A stretch of 64,000 nt of DNA from Tricholoma matsutake (taxonomy: Eukaryota; Basidiomycota; Agaricomycetes; Agaricales; Tricholomataceae). The position numbers and the translations under genes were made by a program. The notes under the pieces are model-generated. The model had not been told where the DNA came from and did no database searches. It saw only the letters and a program-made list of their open reading frames with translations. Where the stretch lies: NCBI GenBank assembly GCA_026075535.2, contig AP026541.1, positions 930,001 through 994,000 on the forward strand, in the 5' to 3' direction. Below are positions 36,010-49,629 of this stretch, piece after piece. The stretch's first letter is position 1. Each line of letters opens with the position of its first letter.

Positions 36010-39000
36010 ACTCAGAGTATACACAGCCGCAATTGCAGTTGCAGGCTGGGTTTGGCTTGGCCTCTGTAGAATCAGTGCCCCATTCCTGGTCATTCCATCA
36101 TGGTGCCAGCAGCCACCGGTTGAGTCAAAGGAAATGGGTAGTAAAGTGGTGGTTTGCATAGTAAATTACACCTTGAAGCATGTACTCTTTTGCACCATCC
36201 CTGCAGGTTATCTGGAGGTGTGCATGTGAAGAATGGTGCACCCCCCCATTGGAATGCAATCAAAGGTGGGTGGCTCTGGAATGTAGTTTTTCTGACCTGT
36301 GGTTGGCCACACATTGGACAACAAGAAGCCAGTATTTCCTCTTGGTCATTTAGATGTGACTGCAAGCTCTAAATGTGACTGCAAGCTCATGTCTGGTAGT
36401 GCAAATGTATAAACAAGGCAGGATGTAGTGTCTGTCTCCCTTCCTCTAGAATGTTTGCAGCTTGAGCATTGTTGGGTAGATGAAGTGACATGTTGGCCAG
36501 TCTTAAGCAATTGCTCTAGTATGCTATGGACACTTGTAAATTCACCAAACTCAAATTCTTCTGAGGCATTCACAAGAAGCTGCCTGAAGTTGTCTTGGAC
36601 TGTTTCCAAAGAAAGGCCATGAGTGGGTGTGAGTATGGTGTGATTTTGAAACTCATTTAGCAAAGCAGGTATGGAGTTGTTTCCTAAGTTTCTCCAAGCT
36701 GACTGATGGGTGTGGGAGAGATTCATCCATATATTAAAAAGAATAGTTATAACAGCATCATATGCACAACTATTGTTTGACCATTGGGTGCCAATTGGCT
36801 GCATGGCACCTGTGAAGGCAGGAGAGGTGTGTGAGAGCTGTGTCTTTTTATTTGGTGAAGTTATAAGGGTTGCTGAAGTGAGAGCATGTTTTTCTGATTT
36901 ATGAAGAGGAGGTAACCTGTTCAGCATGGTTGTTGTAGGTGCATAAGGCATGCTAGATGGATTCTGATGGAGGAGTAGTGTTTGTGCTTTTTTCAACCAA
37001 GGCCCATTCCATATTGCTGTGTGGCCCTCTAAAAAAGGATCACTTGGTCCCCATCTGATCACTTTATGGACTGTTGGAGGCATATAGTCTTCACCTTTCA
37101 GTTGTCTGTATAGAGCAATTAGACTGTTTCTTTGGTCTGCTTGAGCCATATGCACAGGGAGCTTGCCCATGAAATTGAGTTTTGTGATGCTGTCCAGTAT
37201 TTCAAGCTCATGAAATTCTGGTCTTAATGCTCCTGAGGCACCACCAGTAATTTTGTGTGGGTGGAAACCTGTTAAGATCAATGTGCCTGTTGCTGTAGAG
37301 CTTCTTGAGAGAGCTGTGTAATATGCCTAGTGTGATCTACTGTAGCTAAGGTCTACAACATTTTCTGGTCTTGTTTTTCCCTGGGAGGCATAGTCTGTCA
37401 TTGCCCAGTTGGGCAGGCCTTCAATTTGGTTGTGTGAAATTGTCAGGGAGGTGTCATCAGGCAACAGACAAGAAGTATTCACACTAGTCCATGTTAAAGG
37501 CACAACATTTGGAGGCAAGTTATCAAGGTGGACTTGAGATGGAGGATTAATGAGCCAGACAAAAGTGTGTCCAGTACAGTAGTACCATCAGGTGTTTTGC
37601 CTGCTTGCCAAGAGTGAACAACTTTAGTCATGCAAAGCTCAGTAGCAGAGTTGACACAAATTATAACAGGCATACCAATACAAAGAGAAAGCCTTCCAGG
37701 AATAAGGTTTGTATTTGCACATGGAGATTGTGCCCATAGTATTTTTTGTACTTCAACAGGAATTGCAGCATGCTTTATAGAATGTTTGTGGCTCCCCTTG
37801 AGACTCTTTTTGCTCTCTTTGGATTCTTTTGAAGGGATTGAATCTTGAAAGAAAAAGTGGTCCAAGGATTTCTTTGTCTTGGCTGCAAAACAAAGTGAGC
37901 CAAGGGAATTTATTTCATCCTTATGTGCATTTAAGGCAGTGATGATGGACACATTTCTAAACTGCTTTTGCTTTATATTTGGTTTGCCATGACCTGGGCT
38001 AGAAACACCATTATTTAGAAATGCAATGTCTGCAGGGGTACAAGCTTTGTACTGCATGTTTTCCAAAGCAGTATGAAATTTTCTGTCATCTGGTGACTCA
38101 TTCTGTTGCCTCATATTTTTTGCAGGATTACAACTGTTGTTACCTGGTGCCACAAGGCTTTGCCCATTGCAGCCTCTTGGTCATATAATGATTTTGGGTT
38201 AACCCCTACAGTTCGACTGTAAAGGGATGCATTTTCTTGTCCAATTGCAGGTGGAAGTTGTGCAAAATCTCCTGTGAAAATCATGTCAAGGCCTTCAAAA
38301 GGGCTTTCAGCATTGTTGTTGATCTGAGCCAGCCATGCACTTATAAGATACTTGTCTCTGCAGCACAGCATGGATACTTCATCCAGAACCATGTAGTCAA
38401 CACCTTGCAGCCTAGTTTTCACTTGTGCCAGCTGTGTTGCTGAGGTTTTTTCTCCCTCTGAGTTGATTCCAAACATAGAGTGGTAAGTTGACCCACTTAA
38501 GAGAGCAGCTGCACTCCCTGTTGGTGAAACTACAACCAGCCTATGTGATTCTTTCTTCTGCCTGAACAGTCCAATAAGTGCTTCCGGTACTTGGGTCTTA
38601 CCAGTCCCAGCCATTCCAGACATATTCATCTTTAGTTTCACTACAGGAACAGTTAGCTACAATTTGATAGGCCCTTTCTTGCTCTTCATTCAGATCATAT
38701 TTTTTCAAAACTGCATTTATAGTGGGGCCACATTTTAAAGATTCAAAGGTCTGAGTTAGATGGCCTTTGGTTACTATTTTAACCTCATCTGGCACAAATG
38801 ACTTTAGTTTAGTGTTGTTGTCCATAGGTTTTGTAGCATCTAAGTGTTGTCCCCTTTCTTTTAACACTTGGGCACATTTGCTTACCACTGCTGCCTTCCA
38901 TTGAGATGCTGACTGAACAGTAGTTGGTACAGCAGGTGTTAGGTTGACACCATCTGGTAAAAGTTTTGCATTACATTCTGTCCACCCTGTTACTGTCAAA

Positions 39001-42000
39001 ACATGGTTAATGGCATTCATTAGTGAGCTGCATGCTTTGGTCTTCTTTCCAATTGCAACAGATATCTCAATATCTTCTGCAAAATTATGAGCACAATCAT
39101 CCTCTGTATAATCATTTATGATTGTTTGGTCCAAATCTTTCAGTGCAGCTTCATCTGCAAGCCAGGTGGGAAGTGCCCTTTTTCATTTCAGCATGAAAAT
39201 CATCCAGAGCATCCAAACATTCATATTGGATGTTCATATTATCCATTAGCTGAGTGTAGTGTTTTGAAGTCCAGTCAGGTTCCAACTTTTTGCGACTTTT
39301 TTGATTTCAAAAAGCTGTATTATAAATTCAGGGAAAATCCAAGAATTCACCAAAATATTACAGGAGATAGAATTTGCAAAAGACTGGGGGGTCCTCTCTG
39401 AGATGGAAAGATTTCAGCCACCCACTGTCAAGATAATCACGAAATTTAGGAGTGGATAGAGAATGAAAAATAATGGGGGGTCCTCCCTCAGAAAAAAAAA
39501 ATCTGTCTAACCATTGTTAAGATATATCAAAAATCAAAAAACTGGACTTTGAAACACTAGCTGAGTGGGCTATGTTCCAAAATTCTAAGCTGTAAATGCA
39601 TCATTCTAGAGCTCACTGTCTTCTCTCAAGTCATGTACTGTATGCCATGGTTTAAATAATGCTAACATTGCACTACAATGGTACTCTCGGTCACCTTGAT
39701 CACTTCTTGGTAGAGTAGATCCTATAAAGTTGGGTATTGATGAAGCATCCTGGGGAAGCCATTGGGTACAATGAGACTTCTCCAAAGGGTGGTGTGGTGC
39801 AAAGTCAAAAAGCATCTGCTTGGAGATGTTCATCAGATCAGGTTGTGTGCAGTTTTCACCATCACTTTCACTGTCTGTGTGTAAGTATTCATCATTTCTA
39901 GTTTTATGGGTCAAGAAATGTAATCACTAACTGGAGACATTCCCACTACTTGATTACCATGCTTGAACAATGTTACATTCTCAGTGTCCTCTTTACCCTC
40001 TAGTGTATCATCTTGTGGTGTCCATGGGGATCATGCATTGCTCACAAAAGACTGCCAATAAAAAGGTGTGAGCATGTGGCTGGTATAGTGATCCAGAAGG
40101 TACATGCAAATCATTGGGGTCCCCATCTCAAGCTTTGCAGTCAAAGAATTCACAATTTTTGTTATCAGCTTCTGAGCTTTTTGTTGGTGGGACTCGAGGC
40201 CTGCAAGCATTTCAGTATTTTTTTGGAACATGGATTTCACAGATTCAAATATGACATGAGTTTTCAGAGTAGGCTTTGTTACATAATTGGTTATATAAAG
40301 TAATACTCCTTTGACCGCTGTGCCTGAGCACAAGCTTGTAACATCTATGTTGCAATGAAAGAGGTAAGTGACAACATATGTAACAGAGTTGAACCAAGGC
40401 TCTCCCTTTTTCATATTTATGTGGCCAGTTTTATCATCTACGTCTGTTTTTGTAAAAAGTGGTCTTGGAAAGTGAGCCTTGCATTTCCCCCATATATTGT
40501 CCAAGCACCCTACAAAGGAGTGGAGCTTGTTCTGTGAGCCATCTTTGTTTTTATTTGTTGTACATTTGTGAATATTAGATCTGAGAATGATGTCATCTAC
40601 TGTTGATTTGAAATGAGACCACCATGATGTTAGGGCTTCACATTGCTTACATCCTTCACAATTTTCTGTAAGGCAGTGACTAGGTGGTGCTTCAGGCATT
40701 GTCTCTGTAGGATCATGGTAGCCAGGTTGAGCAGAGGCCATGTTTACATTTTCTTCTGCAGCTTCTCTAGAAGCAGAAACAAAATCACCAGAATGGGTAC
40801 TTTCTAAGTATTCAACCAAGCTTTTGTGAAAATCTGAACTAGGGTCTGTGATTCTCTGGCATATATCATCTGGAGACATTGTACCTTTAATCCATAATAG
40901 CATGGGTAAATGCAAAGTTAAACATCCTTGTTATTCAACAGTACCATAGTATCCTGATGTATCTCCATAAACCCCACTGGGCTGTTCCAACTCCCAGAAC
41001 ATGTTTGATAAACATTGTTGTCATAAAGTGAAAAAACTGCTGAAAGCAACAAAAGGAAATGCTATGTCCTGCTGAAATCTTTTGTCATAATGCATCAGCA
41101 AAAACTCCTTGTGAGCCTTTTCAGACAGTATACCATTTCCAATACCACCTGACCCATAAGGGAACAGCCAAGGAAAGATGTGGGGGTACAGATTTGGGTT
41201 GTTGTATATAGACTGAGGCTTTGCTGCATGTGACATAGATAGTGCTGCACCTTTGTTGTTCCAAGGTTTCGGCGCAATCCCTTTTAATACTGTGACAGTC
41301 TTGGTACCCAGTTGTGTTCCTGTAACCCCATGGACTACAAAAGGGCAAGGCCCATTGTCCACTCCATCAGCTGTTGTTGAATCAAAAAGGCTTGTCCCTT
41401 CCTCAACTTTGTTTGTGAGGGAACATTGGTATTCTACACAGACAGGGGGGGCATCCTCTGGGTGCTTTTCCAATATTCAAGAATAATTTTGGTGGTTAAT
41501 TTTCAGCCATTCAAGTGCATGGGCAACAGCCTTCCTGTGCACCAGCAAAGGAGTGTGTTTATACTCACTACTGGTTGGTTTACATGGGCCTGTAAACAAA
41601 ATTGCAAGAGTTTCATCTATGTCCTGAATTGGGGGAGGCAGAGAGTGGTATACTCTTGCAACAGGTGATTCAAATGCAATTGAATGAGCTACCATTTCTC
41701 TCATGCCAGAGGAGGCTACATGAATAAAGCAGCCATTAACATGGACTCTTTGGATGAGTAGTTTTTCAATATACCTGAGGCTGACAACTCCTCAGGGACA
41801 TCTCCCAACCATAAGCCCCTAGCTAGAGCATTATGTGGCACCTTTCCTGCCTGTAAATGCTTGCAGCAAGTATCACAAATTTGGTCACAGTGGGATGCAA
41901 GCACAGGTCCTTTTACCCCTTGAATTGCTTCTTCCTTGTATTTTCATTTTGTTCCAGTTCCTCCTTCTGACTCAAGAATATGCAGTTGATTTTTTATTGC

Positions 42001-42607
42001 TTTTAGGCTAGACAAATTCACACCTGATGTCAGGCAACCACATACTGCACAGCCTGCTTCTTGCAAAACAGCAGGTGATGCCTCAGTGCAAAAGTTGCTG
42101 ATTACTCTATGGGTCAGATTGTTGGTTAATGGAGGAGGAGGAAAGTTGCGGGTGTCTTCACAATCAGAGATGTTGTCAGGCAGTCCACCTGTTAGTGTAT
42201 CAAGTTTTAAGTGGTGTGCTTTAGCATGCCTACCTTGTCTACATTGCTGTTCTTTGGCTTCAGCAGTCAGAACAGGTGCAAAAACTGAAGTGAATAGGTT
42301 GCAAGCTACACAGTCATGACATTCAAAGTTCTGCTTTTCCCACATGAGATCCAAGGCAAATTTTGTGGACTTTTGCAACCTGACAAGTTATTGCAGCTGT
42401 TAGATTAGGAACAAGCACTGTTAGAGGTATTTTCAGATGGATGAAGCCTTTTTGTTCAGGGTACAAAAATAAACTTGTACTATCTACATGGCTGATAAAT
42501 TTAAATGCTGTTTTGCTGTAGTCTAACTCTAGCTCAGCAGCAGATGGGTAGGGCATGATCGCCTTTGCAGAAAAGACATGTGAGCACCCACCACCTATAT
42601 GGCTCAT
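36010..42607 (-). pseudogene. Helitron RepHel protein with C-terminal thiol-protease-like domain, broken
   Basis: Rolling-circle transposon protein. From the N-terminus: CAVCGCLTSGVNLSSLKAIKN (42060-41990), ILFTGPCKPTSSEYKHTPLLV (41600), NPNLYPHIFPWLFPYGSGGIG (41200-41150), AHKEFLLMHYDKRFQ (41100). Then comes an internal deletion, the Rep motif HLPMLLWIKGTM (40915-40870) and YVTKPTLKTH (40290). A PIF1-type helicase follows with Walker A GMAGTGKTQ (38610), Walker B MVLDEVSML (38390), GDFAQLPP (38270) and NMRQQNESPDD (38110). The C-terminal unit has GTQWSNNSCAYDAVITILFN (36800) and IYYANHHFTTHF (36170), resembling the Cys and His boxes of a ubiquitin-type protease. Stops include TAA where relatives have Gln (YGTVE/QG). 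The ends (5' TC, 3' CTRR) were not located. Confidence 0.85.
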
Positions 42608-43518
42608 TACAGTTTTTGGAAATCACTGTGTCACATAAGTTTGGTCTGGAGGTTGCTTAGCCTCCTCCTATACTTATATCCCATCACATTCTTTTTTTCC
42701 CTCTTTGCTACCAGGTTTCTAATTCCTTGGCAAAATAATTTTGGAAAGGGAGGTCATGGCAAAGCACATTGTATCTGGAAAGCTACAGAACTAATATCCC
42801 ACATCAAGAATAGCCATGAAAGCAACCTGTCATGGTCATGATATTTGTGGTACAATGCATAAGCACATTGTAGCATCAGCAAAATCAAAGATCCACTTTT
42901 TTTACTTAATTAGCTTATTACTGATTAATACTCAATTAATGAGAATAAGCAGATTAAGTTCATGTTTTTCCTTAAAATTGATGGTGCAATAAGCAGAAAT
43001 AAGTAGATATATAAGTTCAAGTAGTGTAAGAGGATTCAGCAGATATTTAAGTAGATTAAGCCCATCACTGGCAGCAGCTGCATCTGGTTATAGTCAAAAT
43101 AAGGAGGTATAAAAAGTTAAGTAGTGTAAGAGGATTCAGAAGATACTTAAGTAAATTAAGCCTATCAGCACTCAGGCTGTTCTCCATGATCAACAGAAAA
43201 ATATCATGATATACATCAGTAATTAAGCATTTCAGTTTCCAGAGGTTGCTCAACTTGAGCAACCACCAAAAACCAGCCAAAACTCATAAACTCAAACATC
43301 TTGAAATGTATGTCCAATTTTCTGGAAACCTACCCCAGTAGTGAGCCATGGTAACTTAGGAAATCTATAGAAACCTATGAAACCTAGGAACTACGCTGAA
43401 GAAATTGGCTAAGCGGCAACTAAATGTCGTTACATGGAGTCCAATATGTGGTGACTATGTAGTACCAGGGTATAAGGTCATATCTAAGCAATGATGTAGA
43501 GTTCATGGCTTCTGAGGG
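42608..43518. other. AT-rich non-coding stretch with a tandem repeat
   Basis: Contains the 100-bp tandem duplication at 43000-43170 (listed separately). The rest shows no gene. Confidence 0.4.
43000..43170. repeat. Tandem duplication, period 100 bp
   Basis: GTAGTGTAAGAGGATTCAG occurs at 43021 and 43121, followed in both by AGATAYTTAAGTARATTAAGCC and YATCA. The sequence is AT-rich with further AATAAGTAG-like words upstream. Confidence 0.8.
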
Positions 43519-43519
43519 C

Positions 43520-45975
43520 TTGAAGGAATGTAAAAGTCTTCACGGTAGGCAGATATCATCAATGCATCTGCATGAAGATCATCGCCCATATCATTCATCA
43601 GCACCATTTTGGGATGTGAGGACAAGCCCCCAGCGTCTCTCACTGATATGTTCTACGTGACTGAGGAAGACCCTTATTGCGTGCCAATAATGCTTGTGTG
43701 CAAAAAGCTGTGGCTCGATGTATGTGCCACTCAGGATGCAGCGAAAGCCCACTCCACCTGCCAAACTAAGGATTGACAACAATCATCGTGGGATGTAGTG
43801 GAATCTTACCACAATGAGAAGTAGGGTGTATAGGCCCTTGGGTGGGTGCTTCACATCAAGTGGGGGATAGAGGATGGAGTTCTTTGCATATTTCAGATGT
43901 TGCTTGGCAGCTGGGGCAATGAATTGGGACTGAAGGAAACCATCAGGGGCCTGATGCGCCGTCGTTGTGGATCCAGTAAGTAAGATGATGAGGAGTGGAT
44001 ATGAAAAATCTAACTCACCTGGTAGCATGGATCATCATGAGCAACATTAGAGTTTTTGCAGGACCATCTCCTTTGATGGCCCAATGAACGTAGTCCTGAA
44101 TTTTTTCTGGTTGATTAATAAATTCATTGTGATTGAAGAATTTGATAATCGCCTCAAGAATTCTGCTTGCAAGCTTGGACTTTCGGCTGTTGATTTGTCT
44201 ATAAGCCTAATATGCCATAGGTTTTTTGTTAGTGAGTGATCAACATGATATGATGGAGAATCTGGCGCACCGTGACAATGAGTGGATCATCAGCTGTCAA
44301 CACCAGGTCTACATTTGGGAATGAAAGATTAAAGGTCTTTTGAACAGTGGCAAGAAACATGGGAGATTTGGAGGTAAAGTTGAGGAAGGGCTCCTGCAAT
44401 ATATAGAGGGCATGGGTGATTGTTGGGATGAACACATTTGCCCAATGTGGATTGTGAATGAATTCTGCGGTGTTTGGGCGATCCTCACCTCCAAGGTCTG
44501 CATCAGCCTTCAGAACTTTCTTTGCACACTGCAGCTTTGCGGCCTTCTGGATTTTAGAGTTCTGCATAGTAAGATCAATATGCTGTTACTCTTTGGAAGT
44601 CGAAGGAGTCTCCTCACCTTTACTGGGAGATCGGGGTTGCTCTCAGCCACTACCTCAATGAGCTGTTATGGATGAGACCTAAGATTAAGGGAGTGTTCAG
44701 AAGGAGTGTACACACCTTGTTTTGCATGAACGATCACGTTGAAGGTCTGCAGGGAATGCAAGATCTGAATGTTCTGAATGGACAGCAGCCACATTATTGG
44801 TACATGGGAATGAAGGTCGGACTGAGATAATATCCTCATCATCAAGGCCGCCACTTTGAAAAGGGTCGATGTCTTCAGGGGCCCTCTTTGGATTCAGATC
44901 TTTTCACAGACCAGCATTTTGATATTTTTTGGGTGCTGAATCAAAAGCGGTAAATCTGTGCGGACTCGGATAAGGTGTGGATATTTCGTCACTTGTGTAA
45001 CATGTGATTAACCTACCTCACGTTCACTCCCTTGTTTACATTGTTGATCAATTCCCTCCCACCATCTTCCTGGCTACGTAGTCTGATCTCCTTCATCTTT
45101 ATGTCACTGCGCAGGTCTCCTTTTGCTGCCTTCTTTGGTCTCTTGACCTTGAAACAACAAGGTTAGTCAGTCCACAACAGAAGCAGGCATTTGACCACTT
45201 ACTGCCTTCCATTTTGCCTTTGCAGGCTCGACTGTCAAATCATGTGAATATACCCCATCTTCGACAGTGTCAAAGTTGAATTCCTCTCCCTCATCATCAC
45301 TATCATCAAGACATGCTCTTCCATGCTTGCAAATTGCTGCGGATAAGCGTTGTGGGTTTTCGATGAGTAGTTCCTCATCGTTAAGGTCTTCATTTATGTT
45401 CATCAGTGCTAAGAACTCTTTTGCCTTTTCCCCCTCACGTATCTTCTCTTCCATAGCTCATTTCTTGGCTTTGTGCTCAGCCACAACTTCCTGGGATGTG
45501 CGGCAGGTGGTTGTTGGTTTGGCGGGATGGACATTTTGGCCTGGGCAGTCAGGTAGTGGATCCCTGGCATTGACTACCCCTGTTTGCTTCTGTCCATGCT
45601 GGGCCTTCCATTTCGCAGATGGCTGGGAAGCCTCATCCATGTCACCTTTAGCTTGTTTCAGAGCTGGATTGTCACCCACCCCTTTCACAGTTGTTTCAGC
45701 TTTCTGAACATGTTTGCATGTCCTGGTTTTGGCAGGCAAGGAAACGTCCTCATCATTGACCAAGCTGTGAGCTGGCACTGCAACATTGGCCCATGGTTGG
45801 CCTCCTGTTCTTGGCTTTTGCTGTTTGGGTCCATCTTGGTCAGGTAGATTGTTCATTGGTATGTTGGAGTCCAATTGTTCAGTCTGGACTTTCATCTGAC
45901 CATGTTGCATCCTAGGAAGATCCAGAAGTTCGGCATTTGGCTCGGTATGGGACCTGGGATTAGTGTTGGACTACA
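43520..45975 (-). pseudogene. Repeated Agaricomycete family of unknown function, broken
   Basis: N-terminal low-complexity Lys/Gln/Pro-rich part (45910-45458) with a stop (TGA) before MEEKIREGEKAKEFLALMN (45454). Next is an acidic stretch DDSDDEGEEFNFDTVEDG (45290), then ANVFIPTITHALYILQEPF (44440), NLSFPNVDLVLTADDPL (44320), PDGFLQSQFIAPAAKQHL (43940), HPPKGLYTLLL (43850), and the C-terminal FRCILSGTYIEPQLF and VEHISERRWGLVLTSQ (43745-43610). I recognise the order from dispersed proteins in Boletales-like genomes. No catalytic motif stands out and no function is known. Frame changes separate the blocks. Confidence 0.5.
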
Positions 45976-46192
45976 TTGTTAGGCATGACAAGGGAGAGAT
46001 GTTTAGGATGTAACACTGAATGGATAATGAGTTGATGTGGCACTGGGGAACACCCCCAAAATATAAGCAAGTTGATTTAAACTTCACGTGCCATTCAATT
46101 CAGTCCTATCAATTCAGTCCTAGAAAATTCCTCACAATTCTGATGTTCAGCTTCCCACCAACCACCAACTTCTAGCATTTAAGTTTGACAAG

Positions 46193-49107
46193 ATGCCTCA
46201 ACCTCCAATCCCCAAAATAATCTCTTATTCCTGCACAATCTGTGGATGCAAGTGTCTTTTGAACAGCAGCCTCACTTGCCATAAGAAATCAATGCATCCC
46301 AACATTTCACCACCCAAAGAAGCCTCCCAGCACAAATGGATTTGTCATCAGTATCTCACAGGTAGTCCTTGAATGCATAAGATTTTATGATCTTTCTATC
46401 TTACATTCATCTAGCAAAGCCATGCACCCCCGATGGCTCTTTTCTCACCGAGCCTGTACCCAATCCTGAACCTGTCCAACCACCTGATGCAACTCCCAAG
46501 AATCCATGGGCTCCCTGCCCTGATAGGCTAGCATTTGACTGGGCTCAATATCATTACATGTGGCTTCAGTCATTGGCAGATGAAATTCATGAAGGTCTTG
46601 ACATTTGGCATGCTACTGTCATCAAACATGAAACTGAATATGGGGAAACTGACCATGTACCATGGAGGAATGCTCAGGACCTTTACGAGACTCTTGACTC
46701 CATAAAGGCAGGAGGTGTTAGTTGGAAGACCTTCAAGTTTCACTATACAGGACTGAAACCACAAACACCACCTCGATGGATGGAGGAGACCTATGAACTC
46801 AATGCTCGAGATGTCCTTGTTACCCTTGAACAGCAACTAGGCACCATGGAATTCAATAGACAGTTCGAGACAATGCCGTATGAGGAGTACAATCATGCAG
46901 GGCATCGTGTTTTCTCAAATCTGATGTCAGGATACTGGGCAAATTGTGAAGTGGTATGGTTTTCTTTAAGGATGAGCAACATTTATTGATATAACATGTT
47001 TAGACCACGATTGCCACTAATGTATCAACTTATGGTGCAATGCTAGTACCCATAGTAGCAGGCAGCAACAAGACAACTGTCTCTGTTGCAATGGGACATC
47101 AGGAATACCATCCAGTATATGCCTTGCCTGGGAACATATCAAATACTGCTCGCTGTGGACATGGAAATGCCATATTGCCCATCGCCTTTCTACCAATACT
47201 GAAAAAAGTATGTGCTGCCTTTTTTGATATCTATCTTATGTAACCCATCAGTTTTTTTTGTAGTGAGCAAACACCAACGAAAAAAGGTGGAATTCCAGAA
47301 GTTTTGTCATCAACTCTATCATTGTTGTTTGGAGATTGTCTTCAGCCCACTTAAGCCATACATGGAGAAGCCGAAGATTGTCAGGTGTCCCAATGGGCAT
47401 TTCCACTGCACCATATTCAGCCTTGGTCCCTACATTGCTGATTACCCTGAACAAGTCTGGCTTTTGGGAGTTGTCTCTAACTGGTGTCCGAAGTAAGTTT
47501 TGCCAGCCTCTCTTCTTTATTATTTTTACATCTGTTCTAGATGTGATGCTCTGCCCATGGACCTTGATGGCCCTGGAAGTCATCAACATGCACATGCAAA
47601 GACAGACTTCCTCATCAAAAACTTTGATGCAGGGATTCTCTGGGATGACTTCAGAATTTGGCATGATATTGTGGTCTGTTTGATTCTTTCTGCATGGTCA
47701 TCATTAACACTGTTTCATCAGCCTTTCACGCATGCCTTTCCATGGGCAGACATTCATGAGCTCCTTGCACCCGACCTCCTACACCAGCTTATAAAAGGCA
47801 TGTTCAAGGACCATCTAGTGACTTGGGTAATGGAGTACTTGCACATCATTCATGGTGAAACAGCAGCTTTTGAGATCATTGAGGACATTGACCATCGGTA
47901 TGTTATGTCAGGTAGAGATTTTCCCACCACATGCTCACAAGCTATACAGCATCTCAGCTGTTCCACCATTTCCTGGGCTTCAACAGTTCCCCAATGGTCA
48001 AGATTACAACCAGTGGACAGGTGATGACTTGAAGGTGTTGATGAAGGCATGTCATATTTCCCGGCCTTCAGTTCTGAGACTCACAGTTGTTCACAGGTAT
48101 TTCTTGCTGCCATCACTGGCTATATACCTTCCACAATGGTCCAGAGCATAGCAACCTTTATGGATGCCTGTTATATTGCCCGTCGCAACACCATCACAGC
48201 ACCTGCACTTGAACATTTTTGTGAATGTATTGTTAAGTTTCACAAACTATGGAATGTTTTCATTGAGGCAGGTGTATGGGACTCAATATGGTTACCACAC
48301 CAACATGCCCTGAAGCATTTTTATAATTCCATTCATCTTTTCGGTTCTCCCAATGGCCTTTGTTTTTCCATCACAGAGTCAAAGCATATCAAAGCTGTGA
48401 AGGAACCTTGGCGTCAATCAAATCGATACCAAGCACTCATTCAGATGCTTTGGATCATCATGCAGATGGAGAAAATGACTGCATTGTGCAGGATATTCTT
48501 GGATTGTGGGATGTTGATCAGTACGACATCTTCCTATATGGCTGGTACCGCAACTGTGGAAGAGGATCGAGAAGAAGCGGTGGATACTTCGAATGAAGAG
48601 GACGAGGAAGAGGACAGTGGACCAATACCAGGTGATCCGACAAGTGCACTGTTTGTTGTGAATCTTGCAGCCAAATTCTGTGCATTGTGTCTAATGCAAT
48701 CATTGCAGCATTCAAACTAATGTTCTAATTCTAGAATATGGCTATCCACAAGGTCTCGAGGGGCTTGCAGCATATGTCTTGCAACCCAAGTTCCCCCTTG
48801 CCTTTCACCAATTTCTTTCCATGCTTGACCATCTGGACCAACCACCACCTTCAGCAATTGATGGTTGCCCTCAATTTGAGGGTGACATCAAGATGTACCA
48901 TTCTGCTGTTGCCACCTTTTATGCACCTAGTGATTTATGTGGTGCAGGTGGCATGCATCGGGAAAGAATCCAATCAACTCCTGCTTTTCATGGTCATCCC
49001 CGCCGTGATATTGTTTTTGTTGTATTAGATGATTCAAAGCCCGGGATGGAAGGGATGGAAATTGGGCAGGTTCTGCTTTTCTTCTCATTTTGTTATCATC
49101 GCAAGCC
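46193..49107 (+). pseudogene. Plavaka-type transposase, second copy, C-terminus replaced
   Basis: Exon 1 (46193-46361) encodes MPQPPIPKIISYSC with a C2H2-type finger (CTICGCKC ... CHKKSMH). A 53-bp intron leads to 46415-46953 with RLAFDWAQYHYMW, VSWKTFKFHYTG and FNRQFETMPYEEY. Later exons give SNKTTVSVAMG (47060), LGPYIADYPEQVW (47430), ADIHELLAPDLLHQLIKG (47745), QWTGDDLKVLMK (48015), FSITESKHIKAVKEPWR (48370) and FYAPSDLCGAGGMH (48918). The exon junction at 47207/47264 does not keep frame as I read it. After GQVLLFFSFCYHR (49107) the Plavaka sequence stops and Harbinger sequence begins in the same frame. The region RRF.EGRGFKQW of relatives reads QQFPNGQDYNQW, with arginines turned to glutamine. 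Confidence 0.8.
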
Positions 49108-49466
49108 CAAGCGCATTTTTGGAGTTCTCAAGAAGCGCTTTTGCATACTTTTGATTGGCCCAGAATATGACATGACAATCCAAGCACAAATTCTGGCAGC
49201 ATTGTGTGCTATACATAATTTTATTCGCATTCATGATCCTCACGAAGAAGAACTGGCAAGTGAAGAATACCCAAACCAAGGTGGCCACACTAGTGATGGC
49301 TTTGTGTGACAAGCCAGCAATGTAGAAGACAACAACCCAAATGGGGCAGTTGCAGGTCGGCGAAATGAGATTGCACAGTCAATGTGGAATAGCTATCAGG
49401 CGATTTTGTGAGAACGCGAGGCCAGTGACAACGTTGATGAATTTTTGTACAATACAGATGTAGAGT
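49108..49466 (+). pseudogene. PIF/Harbinger transposase C-terminal fragment, fused to Plavaka
   Basis: Reads RIFGVLKKRFCIL, PEYDMTIQAQILAALCAIHNFIRIHDP and an acidic tail to NVDEFLYNTDVE, interrupted by TGA at 49307 and 49409. This is the end of a HARBI1-like nuclease. The catalytic glutamate that normally precedes RIFGVLK is missing, replaced at the junction by KPK. The rest of such a transposase lies 2.4 kb away on the opposite strand. Confidence 0.75.
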
Positions 49467-49629
49467 AATACAGTGTACAGTACAGTTAGTGTACAAAAAT
49501 TTAGGATACAGCTGGCTTCAAGATCATTTGGAGAGCATAACACAATGTATTTTCCCGCTGCACATCAGACATGGCTATGAGACTACCAGCAGCATTTGGA
49601 TTATTGCTATAATAGAATGAAAGAGCACC

